Shown here: positions 35,602-44,121 of the stretch, one piece after another
How the letters are laid out: each line of letters starts with the position of its first letter
Position numbering within the stretch: the first letter of the stretch is position 1
Source: Verrucomicrobiales bacterium
GTDB taxonomy: Bacteria > Verrucomicrobiota > Verrucomicrobiia > Verrucomicrobiales > V1-33
Length of the DNA stretch: 64,000 nt
Assembly: GCA_018003315.1 (NCBI GenBank)
Contig: JAGNEJ010000012.1
Location: forward strand, 1 to 64,000
Direction: 5' to 3'
Made by a program: the position numbers and the translations under genes
The notes under the pieces: generated by a model
Databases searched by the model: none
What the model saw: only the letters and a program-made list of their open reading frames with translations
What the model was told of the DNA's origin: nothing

Positions 35602-37146
35602 TCACGGAGGCGAGGCGGGCGGCTGGGTGACGCCGCCACCGGATGTCGGTTGGCGGTTGCTTCCCAAAAAGGCATCGGTGCGTTCCCGCCACAGCCGCCA
35701 CTGTTCCTGCGTGAGGATTTCCTCCATCTGCCTGGTGTCCTCTTCGCTCAGCAGCGGCCCCCTTCTGTCAAACGAACCGGGTTTTTGCCGGGCTGCCTGC
35801 GCCATGAACAGGGCGTAAAGCCGGTCTTTCTGCGCTTCGGTCAGGTGGAGCATGCCCTGAAGGTCCAAGAGATTGCGGGTGGCCTGCATTTCCTGACGAT
35901 TGTGCTCCTCCTCGCTGCAAAACTGACGGTATGCCGCGGCCTGGTCCGAATTGAGAAATCCCGCGATGGTTTCATCCAGCATCCGGCTCACGGCTGCCAG
36001 TTGTTCCGGGTTCGCCCGCTCTCCGCTGGCGCGCGAGGCATCGAAGGCGGCGCGCAGATCCGCATCCGCCTGTTCCATGGCGGCGGAAATTCCCGTGAGC
36101 TGGCTTTCATCCAGTCCCAGCCGTTCCCACAGGGCGGAGATCCTGGATTCGCGCTGCCACTTCTGCCATGTCAGCCAGCCATTGTGTTCCCGTTTCGGCG
36201 GCCCTTCCGCACCGTCTTTTTCCCGAGGTTTCGGTGCCGTGGACGCCGCCGTCCGTTGCGGCGGAACGGTGACCGGCGGCGCTGCGGCCACCGTTGTCAG
36301 GGTGACGGCCTTCGGAACCGCCGCCAGCCTGGAAGCCATCGCCCCATTGGCGGATTCAAGTTTCGCAATGCGCCTCGTTTGGACGACCACAGGGACGGAC
36401 GCGGCAGCCAGACACGCCGCCACCACCTGAAGCTTGCTCAGTCCCAGGATTTTCAGATAGGCCAGCCCCGCCGCGCTGGTGGCCGGCAGGGAGGAAACCG
36501 AAGCGGAAATGCCGGCACCGAGCGAGGCGGGCGCTGCTTTGGCCGCCTGGGGCAGCAAGGCTGCCGCCAGCGCCGCCGTGGTGATTGAAACGCCCTTGCG
36601 CTTGAAAATCACGCTCAGCTTGTCCAGTGCCCGGCTGACCCGTTTGCGTGCGGCTTCCTCGGTGGTGCCCAGTGCGGCGCCGGTGTCCCGCAGGCTGAGC
36701 CCCTGCATGAAGCGGAGCAGGATCGCTTCCCGGTCGCTTTCCCCCAGGCTGGAAATGGCGTCGTCGAGGACCGGCATGAGCCGTCGGGCTCGCAAGGCCT
36801 CCTCGTCGGTTTCGGATGACGGATTCAGGTTCATTTCTTCAGCATAAAGACGTTCGCGGTTGACCCGCCGGGTTTCATCCCGCTGTCGGCGGGCGGCTTC
36901 GAGCAGGGCGGATTTGTAGAGCCACCCGCCCACGGTGGTTTTTCCAGCCAGCCAGACGGCCTTGTTGGCGAGGGCCAGAAACACATTCTGCGTCACATCG
37001 GCGGCCGCCGCATCGTTCTGCAGCCGCCGCCGGGCGGTGGCGAAAACCATGTTCTGGTGCCGTTCCACCAGTTCGCCAAAGGCGCTCTGGGAACGGCTCA
37101 CCGCGAACTCGCGCAGCAGTTGGGCATCAGTCAGGGAGGTGGCCAT
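35602..37146 (-). CDS. ECF sigma factor with membrane anchor and LTXXQ/Spy-like periplasmic tail
   Basis: A protein of 514 residues, more than twice the length of a usual ECF sigma factor. Residues 1-185 are sigma regions 2 and 4 (ELVERHQNMVFATARRRLQN; DREAILLRFMQGLSLRDTGA). About 187-204 and 236-256 are hydrophobic; the second is a good membrane helix (LSKLQVVAACLAAASVPVVV). Residues 260-320 are Pro/Ala-rich. From about 325 to 500 the tail is helical, with repeated L-T-x-x-Q-like elements (LGLDESQL, LHLTEAQKDRL, LSEEDTRQMEEIL), as in the Spy/CpxP/CnrR sensor family. It should sit in the membrane and respond to envelope stress. Start 37146 chosen; ATG 37176 is an alternative. Confidence 0.85.
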   Translation of the reverse strand: MATSLTDAQLLREFAVSRSQSAFGELVERHQNMVFATARRRLQNDAAAADVTQNVFLALANKAVWLAGKTTVGGWLYKSALLEAARRQRDETRRVNRERLYAEEMNLNPSSETDEEALRARRLMPVLDDAISSLGESDREAILLRFMQGLSLRDTGAALGTTEEAARKRVSRALDKLSVIFKRKGVSITTAALAAALLPQAAKAAPASLGAGISASVSSLPATSAAGLAYLKILGLSKLQVVAACLAAASVPVVVQTRRIAKLESANGAMASRLAAVPKAVTLTTVAAAPPVTVPPQRTAASTAPKPREKDGAEGPPKREHNGWLTWQKWQRESRISALWERLGLDESQLTGISAAMEQADADLRAAFDASRASGERANPEQLAAVSRMLDETIAGFLNSDQAAAYRQFCSEEEHNRQEMQATRNLLDLQGMLHLTEAQKDRLYALFMAQAARQKPGSFDRRGPLLSEEDTRQMEEILTQEQWRLWRERTDAFLGSNRQPTSGGGVTQPPASPP

Positions 37147-37198
37147 CGTGGGGTGACAACACGATGATACTTCCATTCCCTTCACCAGCGGACGAAAA

Positions 37199-37224
37199 GT
37201 TTTTCCTGCTCCGGCAGAAAAAAC
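37199..37224. promoter_or_regulatory. Palindrome 53 bases upstream of the sigma-factor gene
   Basis: Arms GTTTTT (37199-37204) and AAAAAC (37219-37224) flank CTGC/GCAG (37206-37209 and 37214-37217) with one mismatch and a TCCG loop. The T run comes before and the A run after the stem on both strands, so it is not a terminator of normal order; it could be an operator, including one for self-regulation by the sigma factor. Confidence 0.35.
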
Positions 37225-37489
37225 CGCTCAACCCGACCGCGGCGGGCGGCAGAGGCCCTTGAGGCGCTGGCGGCAGTGCCGGCGCGGAGGGATGCCGCGG
37301 GTTTGCCCGCCTTTGTTTGGGAGAAAGGAGGCGGCCAGTTTTTCTTCGGTCGGCTCCTTGGCCGGTACTTTTGAACGCGGCGATCCCTGGCCAGTGGGGA
37401 GCAGAGCCAGCAGCGGGTCAACGACGCAATCCGGCAACAAACCGGGCGCAGCAACCGGCGCAGTCCCCGGAGACCCAAGCGCTGGGGGT
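37225..37489. other. Region after proS without a confident gene; one weak minus-strand frame
   Basis: About 265 bases. On the minus strand 37228-37440 is open from TTG and would encode a basic, Pro/Arg-rich peptide of 70 residues (EEKLAASFLPNKGGQTRGIP in the middle). It has good third-position G+C but no recognised motif, and the same bases are open in two other frames, so the signal is poor. It may be the degraded tail of a longer gene or just leader sequence of the sigma gene. Confidence 0.25.
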
Positions 37490-39034
37490 TTAGTAGGCCT
37501 TGGCGAAAATGACTCGCTGTTCGCTGCGTCCGCCGGTGAACGGACAAGTGCCGCTTTCGGTGAACTGGTCGCCGCGGGGCAGACAGCGCATGGTCACACC
37601 GAGTGTTTTTTGCAGGCGGTCCTCGTCCTCCGCGCTGCCTGCCCAGTGGACAAGGGCAAAACCGCCGTGGATTTCTGCCTTGTCAGGGTTTTTCGGGGTG
37701 AAATAGGCCTCGAATTCCTCCCGGGTGTCGATGCGCACCAGGTTGGCGTCGCGGAAGGTGGTGGCTTTGGCCAGCAGGTTGTCCTGGATGGATTGGAGCA
37801 GGGCGGCGATGCCTGCGACAAATTCGACGGAGGTCGGAAATGCTTTGTCCTTCACGCCCTGATCGCGCCGGGCCACGGCCACGGTGCCTTTCTCCAGGTC
37901 GCGCGGACCGATTTCAACTCGCACGGGAACGCCCTTCTTGATCCATTCCCAGTTTTTGGTGCCGCCGGGGAGGTCGCGGGTGTCGAGTTCCACCCGCACC
38001 GGAGCGCCGTGGAAATGCTGGCCGCGCAGTTCCGCCGCGAGTTGTTGCGCGGCGTCGAGCACCGCTGCGCGAGATTCCTCCTTCGGAGTGACCGGGAGGA
38101 TGACCACATGCGCGGGGGCTACCCTGGGCGGAAGTACCAAGCCGTCATCGTCACTGTGGGCCATGATCAGTGTGCCAATGAGCCGGGTGCTGACCCCCCA
38201 ACTGGTGGTCCAGGCGAATTCGCGATTGCCGTTGCGTCCGGCGAATTGAATGCCGGATGCGGTCGAAAAATTCTGTCCCAGGAAATGGCTGGTGCCGGCC
38301 TGGATGGCCTTGCGGTCCTGGACCATGGCTTCGATGCACAGGGTGATGTCTGCCCCGGGAAAGCGTTCCCGAGCGCTTTTTTCCCCGCCAATGACCGGAA
38401 TGGCCAGGTGGTCCCTGACAAATGTTTCGTAAACGCCGAGCATGGTTTCGGTTTCCTGCATCGCCTCCTCCCTGGTTTCATGGGCGGTGTGGCCTTCCTG
38501 CCAGAGAAATTCCGCGGTGCGCAGGAAAATCCGGGGCCGCATCTCCCAGCGCATCACATTGGCCCACTGGTTGATGAGCAGGGGCAGGTCGCGGTAGCTC
38601 TGCACCCAGCGGGCAAAGGCAGCACCGATGATGGTTTCACTGGTCGGGCGGATCACATAGGGTTCGGCCAGTTCGCCGGTCGGGACCATTTTCACCGATC
38701 CGTCCGGCTGGGTGCGGGCTTCCAACCGGTGGTGGGTGACCACGGCGCATTCCTTGGCGAATCCCTCCACGTGCGCCGCTTCCTTTTCCAGATAGCTGAG
38801 GGGAATGAGCAGCGGAAAATAGGCGTTGCGGTGCCCGGTGGCCTTGAACAGGGCGTCGAGCTGCTGCTGGATGTTTTCCCAGATCCCGTAGCCCCACGGT
38901 TTGATGACCATGCAGCCGCGCACTTCCGAGTTTTCCGCCAGGTCAGCCGCCCGGATGACCTGCTGATACCATTCGGGGAAGTCATCCTGGCGCGTGGGGG
39001 TGATGGCAGTCTGGGCTTTGGCTGGCTGGGACAT
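37490..39034 (-). CDS. proS: Prolyl-tRNA synthetase, short archaeal/eukaryotic type
   Basis: A protein of 514 residues. It attaches proline to tRNA(Pro) in the cytoplasm. DDFPEWYQQVIRAADLAENS, VRGCMVIKPWGYGIWENIQQ and GHRNAYFPLLIPLSYL, then MRPTSETIIG-type motif 2 region (VIRPTSETIIGAAFARWVQS) show the form without the bacterial editing insertion; the C-terminal half ends with a zinc-domain-like part and KAY. This type is found in Archaea, Eukarya and a number of bacteria. ATG 39034 gives MSQPAKAQTAITPTRQDD. It may share a transcript with the sufS-sufU-PLD genes upstream. Confidence 0.94.
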   Translation of the reverse strand: MSQPAKAQTAITPTRQDDFPEWYQQVIRAADLAENSEVRGCMVIKPWGYGIWENIQQQLDALFKATGHRNAYFPLLIPLSYLEKEAAHVEGFAKECAVVTHHRLEARTQPDGSVKMVPTGELAEPYVIRPTSETIIGAAFARWVQSYRDLPLLINQWANVMRWEMRPRIFLRTAEFLWQEGHTAHETREEAMQETETMLGVYETFVRDHLAIPVIGGEKSARERFPGADITLCIEAMVQDRKAIQAGTSHFLGQNFSTASGIQFAGRNGNREFAWTTSWGVSTRLIGTLIMAHSDDDGLVLPPRVAPAHVVILPVTPKEESRAAVLDAAQQLAAELRGQHFHGAPVRVELDTRDLPGGTKNWEWIKKGVPVRVEIGPRDLEKGTVAVARRDQGVKDKAFPTSVEFVAGIAALLQSIQDNLLAKATTFRDANLVRIDTREEFEAYFTPKNPDKAEIHGGFALVHWAGSAEDEDRLQKTLGVTMRCLPRGDQFTESGTCPFTGGRSEQRVIFAKAY

Positions 39035-39119
39035 GGAATGTGGTGGTGACGCCGGTTGCGATGGCGGGCGGTTTTCATGCTGCGGCCCGCCGCGTGTGTC
39101 CAGCGCGAATATCGGCAGC

Positions 39120-39647
39120 CTAGCCGGTGGCGATCGGATCCGGACAGACCGCGCGCAACTGGCATTGCGCACAGGGCTCCCCGAGGAAGAGGCGGTCAAA
39201 TTCGCCCATGATTTCCCGGATGGCACCGCGGCTGGTTGTCAGCACTCCGGCTTCGAAATTGCGCCGGTGCCTGCTTTTGGGGCCCAGCCCTGCGCCGGTG
39301 AAATTGGCGCTGCCGACGTAGGCGATCTGGGCATCCACGATGACGATTTTGGAATGAATTCTGGGGCACAGCAGGCGTTTGAAGCGTTCGGAGCGCAGTT
39401 CCTCGCAGCGGTCAAAATCCCTTCGGAAGCGCGGGCCCGGTTCCTTGGCGTGCAGCAGGCGGATTTCCACTCCCTCGCCTGCCAATCGCGCCAGCACGGC
39501 CAGAAAGGGAATGTATTTTCCCTTGGCCGCCTGCACGTGCATGTCTTTGAGATCAGCCGTGGCGATCCAGACAAACTTTCTGGCAGCCGGGATGATGTCG
39601 CAGAGCAGCCGCTCGTGATGGTCCGCGTTGAAAATCACTTCCCACAT
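39120..39647 (-). CDS. Phospholipase D-like protein with Cys-rich tail
   Basis: About 175 residues. One HKD-type motif is IHSKIVIVDAQIAYVGSANF followed by TGAG (H-x-K-x4-D then the GSxN element); a single copy, so the protein probably acts as a dimer, as in Nuc-type nucleases. The C-terminus has CAQCQLRAVCPD, three Cys in a CxxCx5C pattern that could bind metal or an Fe-S cluster. Start ATG 39647 gives MWEVIFNADHHERLLCDI. It lies 23 bases after sufU in the same direction, suggesting a role near Fe-S assembly or DNA/lipid handling; no direct evidence. Confidence 0.78.
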   Translation of the reverse strand: MWEVIFNADHHERLLCDIIPAARKFVWIATADLKDMHVQAAKGKYIPFLAVLARLAGEGVEIRLLHAKEPGPRFRRDFDRCEELRSERFKRLLCPRIHSKIVIVDAQIAYVGSANFTGAGLGPKSRHRRNFEAGVLTTSRGAIREIMGEFDRLFLGEPCAQCQLRAVCPDPIATG

Positions 39648-39669
39648 GCATCCGAAGAATGTCCGAGGC

Positions 39670-40119
39670 TCAAAGGTGCTGTTCGCCGCCGCCGGCGAGC
39701 GCCTGTTCCAGGGCGCGCCAGGCCAGCATGGCACACTTCACGCGCTGCGGGAATTTCCGCACGCCGGCAAAAAGGGAAAGGTCGCCCAGCGTGTCAAAGT
39801 CCGGCTGGGATTCCCCGGTGAGCACTTCCTGGAACGCCTGGATGAGCACCTCTGCCTCGGCCCGTGACTTGCCGCGAACTTTTCCCGTCATGATGGATGC
39901 CGCTGCCTGGCTGATGGCGCACCCTTGTCCTTGAAAATGCACTTTGTCCAACTGGCCTCCGCCTCCAAATTCCACCCATACGGTGATTTCGTCCCCGCAG
40001 GATGGGTTGAAGCCCTCCGCGCGGATGGCGGGCGGAACGGGCAGCGGTCCGTAGTTGCGCGGGCGGCGGGAGTGGTCGAGCAGGACCTGCTGGTAGAGTT
40101 CGTCGAGGGCTTCGTTCAT
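39670..40119 (-). CDS. sufU: SUF system scaffold/sulfurtransferase SufU
   Basis: A protein of 149 residues. The three conserved Cys and the Asp of SufU are present: NPSCGDEIT, GQGCAISQAAASIM and RVKCAMLAW. It takes sulfur from SufS via a zinc site and passes it on for Fe-S cluster assembly. SufU type rather than IscU is indicated by the loop between the first and second Cys and by the neighbour. Its ATG overlaps the end of sufS by four bases, so the two are coupled. Confidence 0.92.
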   Translation of the reverse strand: MNEALDELYQQVLLDHSRRPRNYGPLPVPPAIRAEGFNPSCGDEITVWVEFGGGGQLDKVHFQGQGCAISQAAASIMTGKVRGKSRAEAEVLIQAFQEVLTGESQPDFDTLGDLSLFAGVRKFPQRVKCAMLAWRALEQALAGGGEQHL

Positions 40120-41432
40120 GAAAAATAACGCTGCGCTGCGGTCAGGATTTCCGTCATGCGCGAGATTTCCTCCGGAGTGTTGTAAAAGTAAAAACTCGCC
40201 CGTGCGGTGCCGGGAACGCCGAGTTTGCGCATCAGCGGCTGGGTGCAGTGGTGGCCGCCGCGCAGCGCCAGGCCGTATTCGGCAGCATAGGTCACCAAGT
40301 CATGGGGATGGGCCTGTTCCATGACAAAACTAACGAGCGCTCCGCGCGGAGCGCCGGGTTTGGGGCCCAGGATTCGCAGTCCGGGAATGGCGGCCATTTG
40401 TTCCAGGGCGATGTCGGTGAGTTCGGCATCCCGCTGGGCGATGGCGTCGAGGCCGATGCTGGAAAGATAGTCGCAGGCCGCACCGAGGCCGATGGCCCCG
40501 GCGATGTGCGGGGTGCCGGCCTCGAAGCGCTGCGGGGCCGCCTTGTAGGTGCTGCGTTCATAGCGCACGGTTTCGATCATTTCGCCGCCGCCGTGCCAAG
40601 GCGGCATGGCATCCAGCAATTCCCGGCGGCCATAGAGGATGCCGATGCCCGTGGGGGCGCACATTTTGTGGCCGGAGCAGGCAAAGAAATCGCACCCCAG
40701 AGCGCTGACATTGACAGGAAAGTGACCGGCAGACTGGGCTCCGTCCACCAGGGTGGTGATCCCGCGTTCCCTGGCCAGTCGGCACAGGGCGGCGGCAGGA
40801 GTGAGGGTGCCCAGCGAATTGGACGCCTGGGTGAAGGCGAACAGCTTCACCTCCGGCCCGAGCAGTTCATCGATTTTTTCCAAATCCAGTTCGCCATCGT
40901 CCAGGCGCACGGGAATGAAGCGCAGCACGGCCCCGGTTCGTTCGGCGGCCATTTGCCACGGCACCAGGTTGCTGTGGTGTTCGAGTTCGGTCAGCAGAAT
41001 GACATCGCCGGCCTTCAGGTGTCGGGGTGCCCAGGATTGAGCGACCAGATTCACCGACTCGGTGGTGCCGCGGGTGAATATGATTTCCTCCGGCGATGCC
41101 GAGCCCAGGAAGGCGGCCACTTTTTTCCGCGCCCCCTCGTAGGCATCCGTGGCGCGGGCACTGAGTTCGTAAAGCCCGCGGTGGACGTTGGCGTTTTCGT
41201 GCTCGTAGTAGTGGCGTAGGGTGTCGATGACCTGCTGCGGTTTCTGTGAACTGGCGGCGTTGTCCAGATAGAGCAGCGGGTGGCCGTGGGTGGACTGCGC
41301 CAGGATCGGAAACTGACGGCGAATTTTCTCCCAGCGGGGCAGCGGCGTGTGGCCTGCGGCGGGAGGGATTGGATGGGATGGGTCGCTCAAGGTCTTTCGT
41401 CGGGGGATGGGGAAGACAAGTTTCACCCGCAT
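40116..41432 (-). CDS. sufS: Cysteine desulfurase SufS
   Basis: A protein of about 438 residues. It removes sulfur from L-cysteine with pyridoxal phosphate, forming a persulfide that is passed to SufU. PLP-binding Lys is in CSGHKMCAPTGIG and the catalytic Cys in LRGGHHCTQPLMRK; LYLDNAASSQKPQQVIDTL and NANVHRGLYELSARATDAYE are class II (SufS) signatures. GTG 41447 and ATG 41432 are possible starts; 41432 is used. The 15-20 basic N-terminal residues look like a loose extension. The gene is divergent from the cyclophilin gene. Other suf genes (sufBCD) are not in the window. Confidence 0.94.
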   Translation of the reverse strand: MRVKLVFPIPRRKTLSDPSHPIPPAAGHTPLPRWEKIRRQFPILAQSTHGHPLLYLDNAASSQKPQQVIDTLRHYYEHENANVHRGLYELSARATDAYEGARKKVAAFLGSASPEEIIFTRGTTESVNLVAQSWAPRHLKAGDVILLTELEHHSNLVPWQMAAERTGAVLRFIPVRLDDGELDLEKIDELLGPEVKLFAFTQASNSLGTLTPAAALCRLARERGITTLVDGAQSAGHFPVNVSALGCDFFACSGHKMCAPTGIGILYGRRELLDAMPPWHGGGEMIETVRYERSTYKAAPQRFEAGTPHIAGAIGLGAACDYLSSIGLDAIAQRDAELTDIALEQMAAIPGLRILGPKPGAPRGALVSFVMEQAHPHDLVTYAAEYGLALRGGHHCTQPLMRKLGVPGTARASFYFYNTPEEISRMTEILTAAQRYFS

Positions 41433-41587
41433 CCCGGCGGCGTCCACCCCAGAGTTTGATTTTCCACCGGCGGGAGCGTGCTGTCATGGGGTGCCGTCCG
41501 GTGCGAGCGATGCCGTCCTGACAAAAAGGGAATCATTTCCGGCAGTTCCCGGTTGCACGGGCTGGAGAACGCTTTTACCGCTGCCGC

Positions 41588-42094
41588 ATGGACACCATTC
41601 GCTGCCTCATGAAAACTTCCAAAGGAGACATCAGCCTCACGCTCTTTGCGGCTGATGCGCCCCTCACCTGTGCCAGTTTCCTCAATCTCGCCAAACGGGG
41701 TTACTACGACGGGGTGACATTCCACCGCGTCATTGCCGACTTCATGATTCAGGGCGGCGACCCGACCGGCACCGGCAGGGGCGGCCCCGGCTACCAATTT
41801 GAAGACGAATGCCGCCGCTACCTGCGCCACGACAAGGCCGGCATCCTTTCCATGGCCAATGCCGGTCCCGGCACCAATGGCAGCCAGTTTTTCATCACGC
41901 ATGGACCGACGCCGCACCTCGACGGCAAACACACCGTCTTTGGCGAAACCACTGCCGGAATCGACGTCGTCAATGCCATCCGTCAGGGCGACGCCATCCG
42001 GGGGATCGACGTGCTGGATGATCCCGCAGACCTGTTCACCGCACAGGCCGCCAGCCTCACGGAGTGGAACAAGGTGCTGGACCGGAAAAAGTAA
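41588..42094 (+). CDS. Peptidyl-prolyl cis-trans isomerase, cyclophilin type
   Basis: A protein of 168 residues. Cyclophilin core: [68 protein letters not shown]. Active residues FHR, Q in MIQGGD, and the FFIT element are present. It isomerises prolyl peptide bonds and aids folding; there is no signal peptide, so it is cytoplasmic. The start [17 protein letters not shown] is used. The 9-mer TTTGTCAGG lies in reverse orientation at 41517-41525 in its upstream region. Confidence 0.93.
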   Translation: MDTIRCLMKTSKGDISLTLFAADAPLTCASFLNLAKRGYYDGVTFHRVIADFMIQGGDPTGTGRGGPGYQFEDECRRYLRHDKAGILSMANAGPGTNGSQFFITHGPTPHLDGKHTVFGETTAGIDVVNAIRQGDAIRGIDVLDDPADLFTAQAASLTEWNKVLDRKK

Positions 42095-42156
42095 ATCACG
42101 GGCCGCCTGTCGTGAAGCAGGATTGCCATCCGACCAGAGCGCGTCCGAACGGGCGG

Positions 42157-44112
42157 ATGCGACTGGCACTGGCCTGGATGGCAGGGCTTGGCATTTCCTG
42201 CGGGCAGGGGCTGGAGCGGCTGCCCTACAACCATCCCGGCCTGGTGGTGGATTTGGGTGTCGGCCTCTGGGCTTGGCCGGTGCCGTGCGATGCCGACGGT
42301 GACGGGGATTTTGACCTGGCGGTCTCATGTCCTGACAAACCGTCCAACGGCGTCTGGCTTTTCGAGAATGCGACGGGCGACACGGCCAAATGCACACTGC
42401 CCGTTTTCAAGCCCGCCCGGCGGTTGAGCGGGTCCGTGCATTATGTCATGCCGAGCTGGGTGGACGGAACGCTCCGGGTGCTTTCACCCGGCTTTGAATA
42501 CCCGGATTTTGTCAGGACCGGAATCAGCCGCAAAGTCAGCCTGCCGGTGGCTCCCGGATTTTTCAAACCCACGGGCACCGCCCGCGGCGGCCCGCGGCTC
42601 CGGCACAACCAGTGGCGTTATGCCGACTATGACGGTGACGGGCGTCACGATCTCGTCGCCGGCATCGAGGACTGGAGCCATTACGGCTGGGACAATGCGT
42701 GGAATGAGCGCGGTGAATGGACCAACGGCCCGCTGCACGGGCTGGTGTTTGTGTTCCGCAACACCGCCACCGACGCCGCTCCGCAGTATGCCGAACCATT
42801 CCAGGTGCAGGCCGGTGACGGTCCGGTGGATACGTTTGGCTGCCCTTCTCCCAGTTTCGTCAATGTGGATGAGGACGATGACCTGGATCTGATTTGCGGG
42901 GAGTTTCTCGACGGATTCACCTTTTTTGAAAACATCGGCACCAGCTCGGAACCGCGCTATGCACCTGGCCGCCGCCTGAAGGATGCCGCAGGCCGCGAAG
43001 TGCGGATGGAGTTGCAAATGATCGTGCCAGTGGCGTTTGACTGGGACCGCGATGGCGATGCGGATCTCATTGTGGGGGATGAGGATGGCCGGGTGGCGTT
43101 GGTGGAGAATCGGGGGCGGGTGCCGTGCGGAGAGGTTCCGGTCTTCGGGCAGCCGGTGTATTTCAAACAGGAGGCGGACACCCTGAAATGCGGGGCCCTG
43201 GCCACTCCCTGCGGCGTGGACTGGGATGGCGACGGCGACACGGACATCGTTTCCGGAAACACCGCCGGATTCCTGGAGTTCTTTGAAAACCTCAGCGGCC
43301 CGCGGCAGGCACATCCGCGCTGGGCTGCGCCCGTCCGGCTGGAGGCGGACGGAAAGCCGTTCCGGATCATGGCCGGTCCAAATGGCAGCATTCAGGGACC
43401 CGCGGAAGCCAAGTGGGGCTACACCGCGCCCAGCGTGGCGGACTGGGATGGTGACGGACTTCCTGACATTCTGCTCAACAGCATCCTGGGCGAAGTGGTC
43501 TGGCTGAAAAATCAGGGCCCCCGTTCCGCTCCGAAGCTCTCCGCACCGCAGCCGGTCGAAGTGGAATGGACCGCTCCGCAGCCGCAGCTCGCATGGGGCT
43601 GGCGTCGTCCCCACGGCAAGGCCCTGCTGACGCAGTGGCGCACCACTCCAGTGGTGTTCGATTTCACCCGCGATGGCCTGCCGGACCTCGCCATGCTGGA
43701 CCACGAAGGATGCCTCGCCCTGTTCGAACGGAAAAAATCCGGAAATCGCCTGCTGTTGTTGGCGCCGCGCCGGGTGTTTGTCGATGAAGCCGGAAGCCCG
43801 CTGCGCCTCAATGCGAAGACCGCCGGCGGCAGCGGACGCCGCAAGCTGTGCGCTGCCGACTGGGACGGCGATGGCAGCGTCGATCTCCTGGTGAACTCCA
43901 AAAATGCCGATTTTCTCCGGCAGGTTTCACAAACCAATGGCGTGTGGACCATGCGCAATTCCGGAGCGCTGGCGGGAAAAAACATCGAGGGGCACGATGT
44001 CAGCCCCACCACCGTGGATTTTGACGGAGATGAAATTCCCGATTTTCTCGGGGGCGCGGAGGATGGCCGCCTCTATTTCCTGCGCAATCCCCGGTCGGTG
44101 TCAAAACAGTGA
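42157..44112 (+). CDS. Secreted FG-GAP/VCBS-repeat protein
   Basis: A protein of 651 residues with signal MRLALAWMAGLGISCGQG. It consists of repeated FG-GAP/VCBS units, each with a calcium-loop-like stretch: DADGDGDFDLAVS, DYDGDGRHDLVAG, DEDDDLDLICG, DRDGDADLIVGDEDG, DWDGDGDTDIVSGN, DWDGDGLPDILLNS, DWDGDGSVDLLVN, DFDGDEIPDFLGG. Eight or so units fit a beta-propeller of the integrin/VCBS type. These are common in exported PVC proteins, with adhesive or sugar-binding roles suspected. It converges on the sugar dehydrogenase gene across only 9 bases. Confidence 0.88.
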   Translation: MRLALAWMAGLGISCGQGLERLPYNHPGLVVDLGVGLWAWPVPCDADGDGDFDLAVSCPDKPSNGVWLFENATGDTAKCTLPVFKPARRLSGSVHYVMPSWVDGTLRVLSPGFEYPDFVRTGISRKVSLPVAPGFFKPTGTARGGPRLRHNQWRYADYDGDGRHDLVAGIEDWSHYGWDNAWNERGEWTNGPLHGLVFVFRNTATDAAPQYAEPFQVQAGDGPVDTFGCPSPSFVNVDEDDDLDLICGEFLDGFTFFENIGTSSEPRYAPGRRLKDAAGREVRMELQMIVPVAFDWDRDGDADLIVGDEDGRVALVENRGRVPCGEVPVFGQPVYFKQEADTLKCGALATPCGVDWDGDGDTDIVSGNTAGFLEFFENLSGPRQAHPRWAAPVRLEADGKPFRIMAGPNGSIQGPAEAKWGYTAPSVADWDGDGLPDILLNSILGEVVWLKNQGPRSAPKLSAPQPVEVEWTAPQPQLAWGWRRPHGKALLTQWRTTPVVFDFTRDGLPDLAMLDHEGCLALFERKKSGNRLLLLAPRRVFVDEAGSPLRLNAKTAGGSGRRKLCAADWDGDGSVDLLVNSKNADFLRQVSQTNGVWTMRNSGALAGKNIEGHDVSPTTVDFDGDEIPDFLGGAEDGRLYFLRNPRSVSKQ

Positions 44113-44121
44113 TCCGTCTGG

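Noticed and set aside
37259-39049. Plus-strand open frame of 596 residues across the proS gene
   Set aside because: It lies antisense to proS in a high-G+C region, where the complementary strand often stays open. Its translation has no recognisable motif, while the minus strand gives a full prolyl-tRNA synthetase.
42508-42516. TTTGTCAGG as a promoter -35/-10 or ribosome site
   Set aside because: Most copies lie inside genes in both directions with no fixed distance to start codons, so a promoter or ribosome role does not fit.
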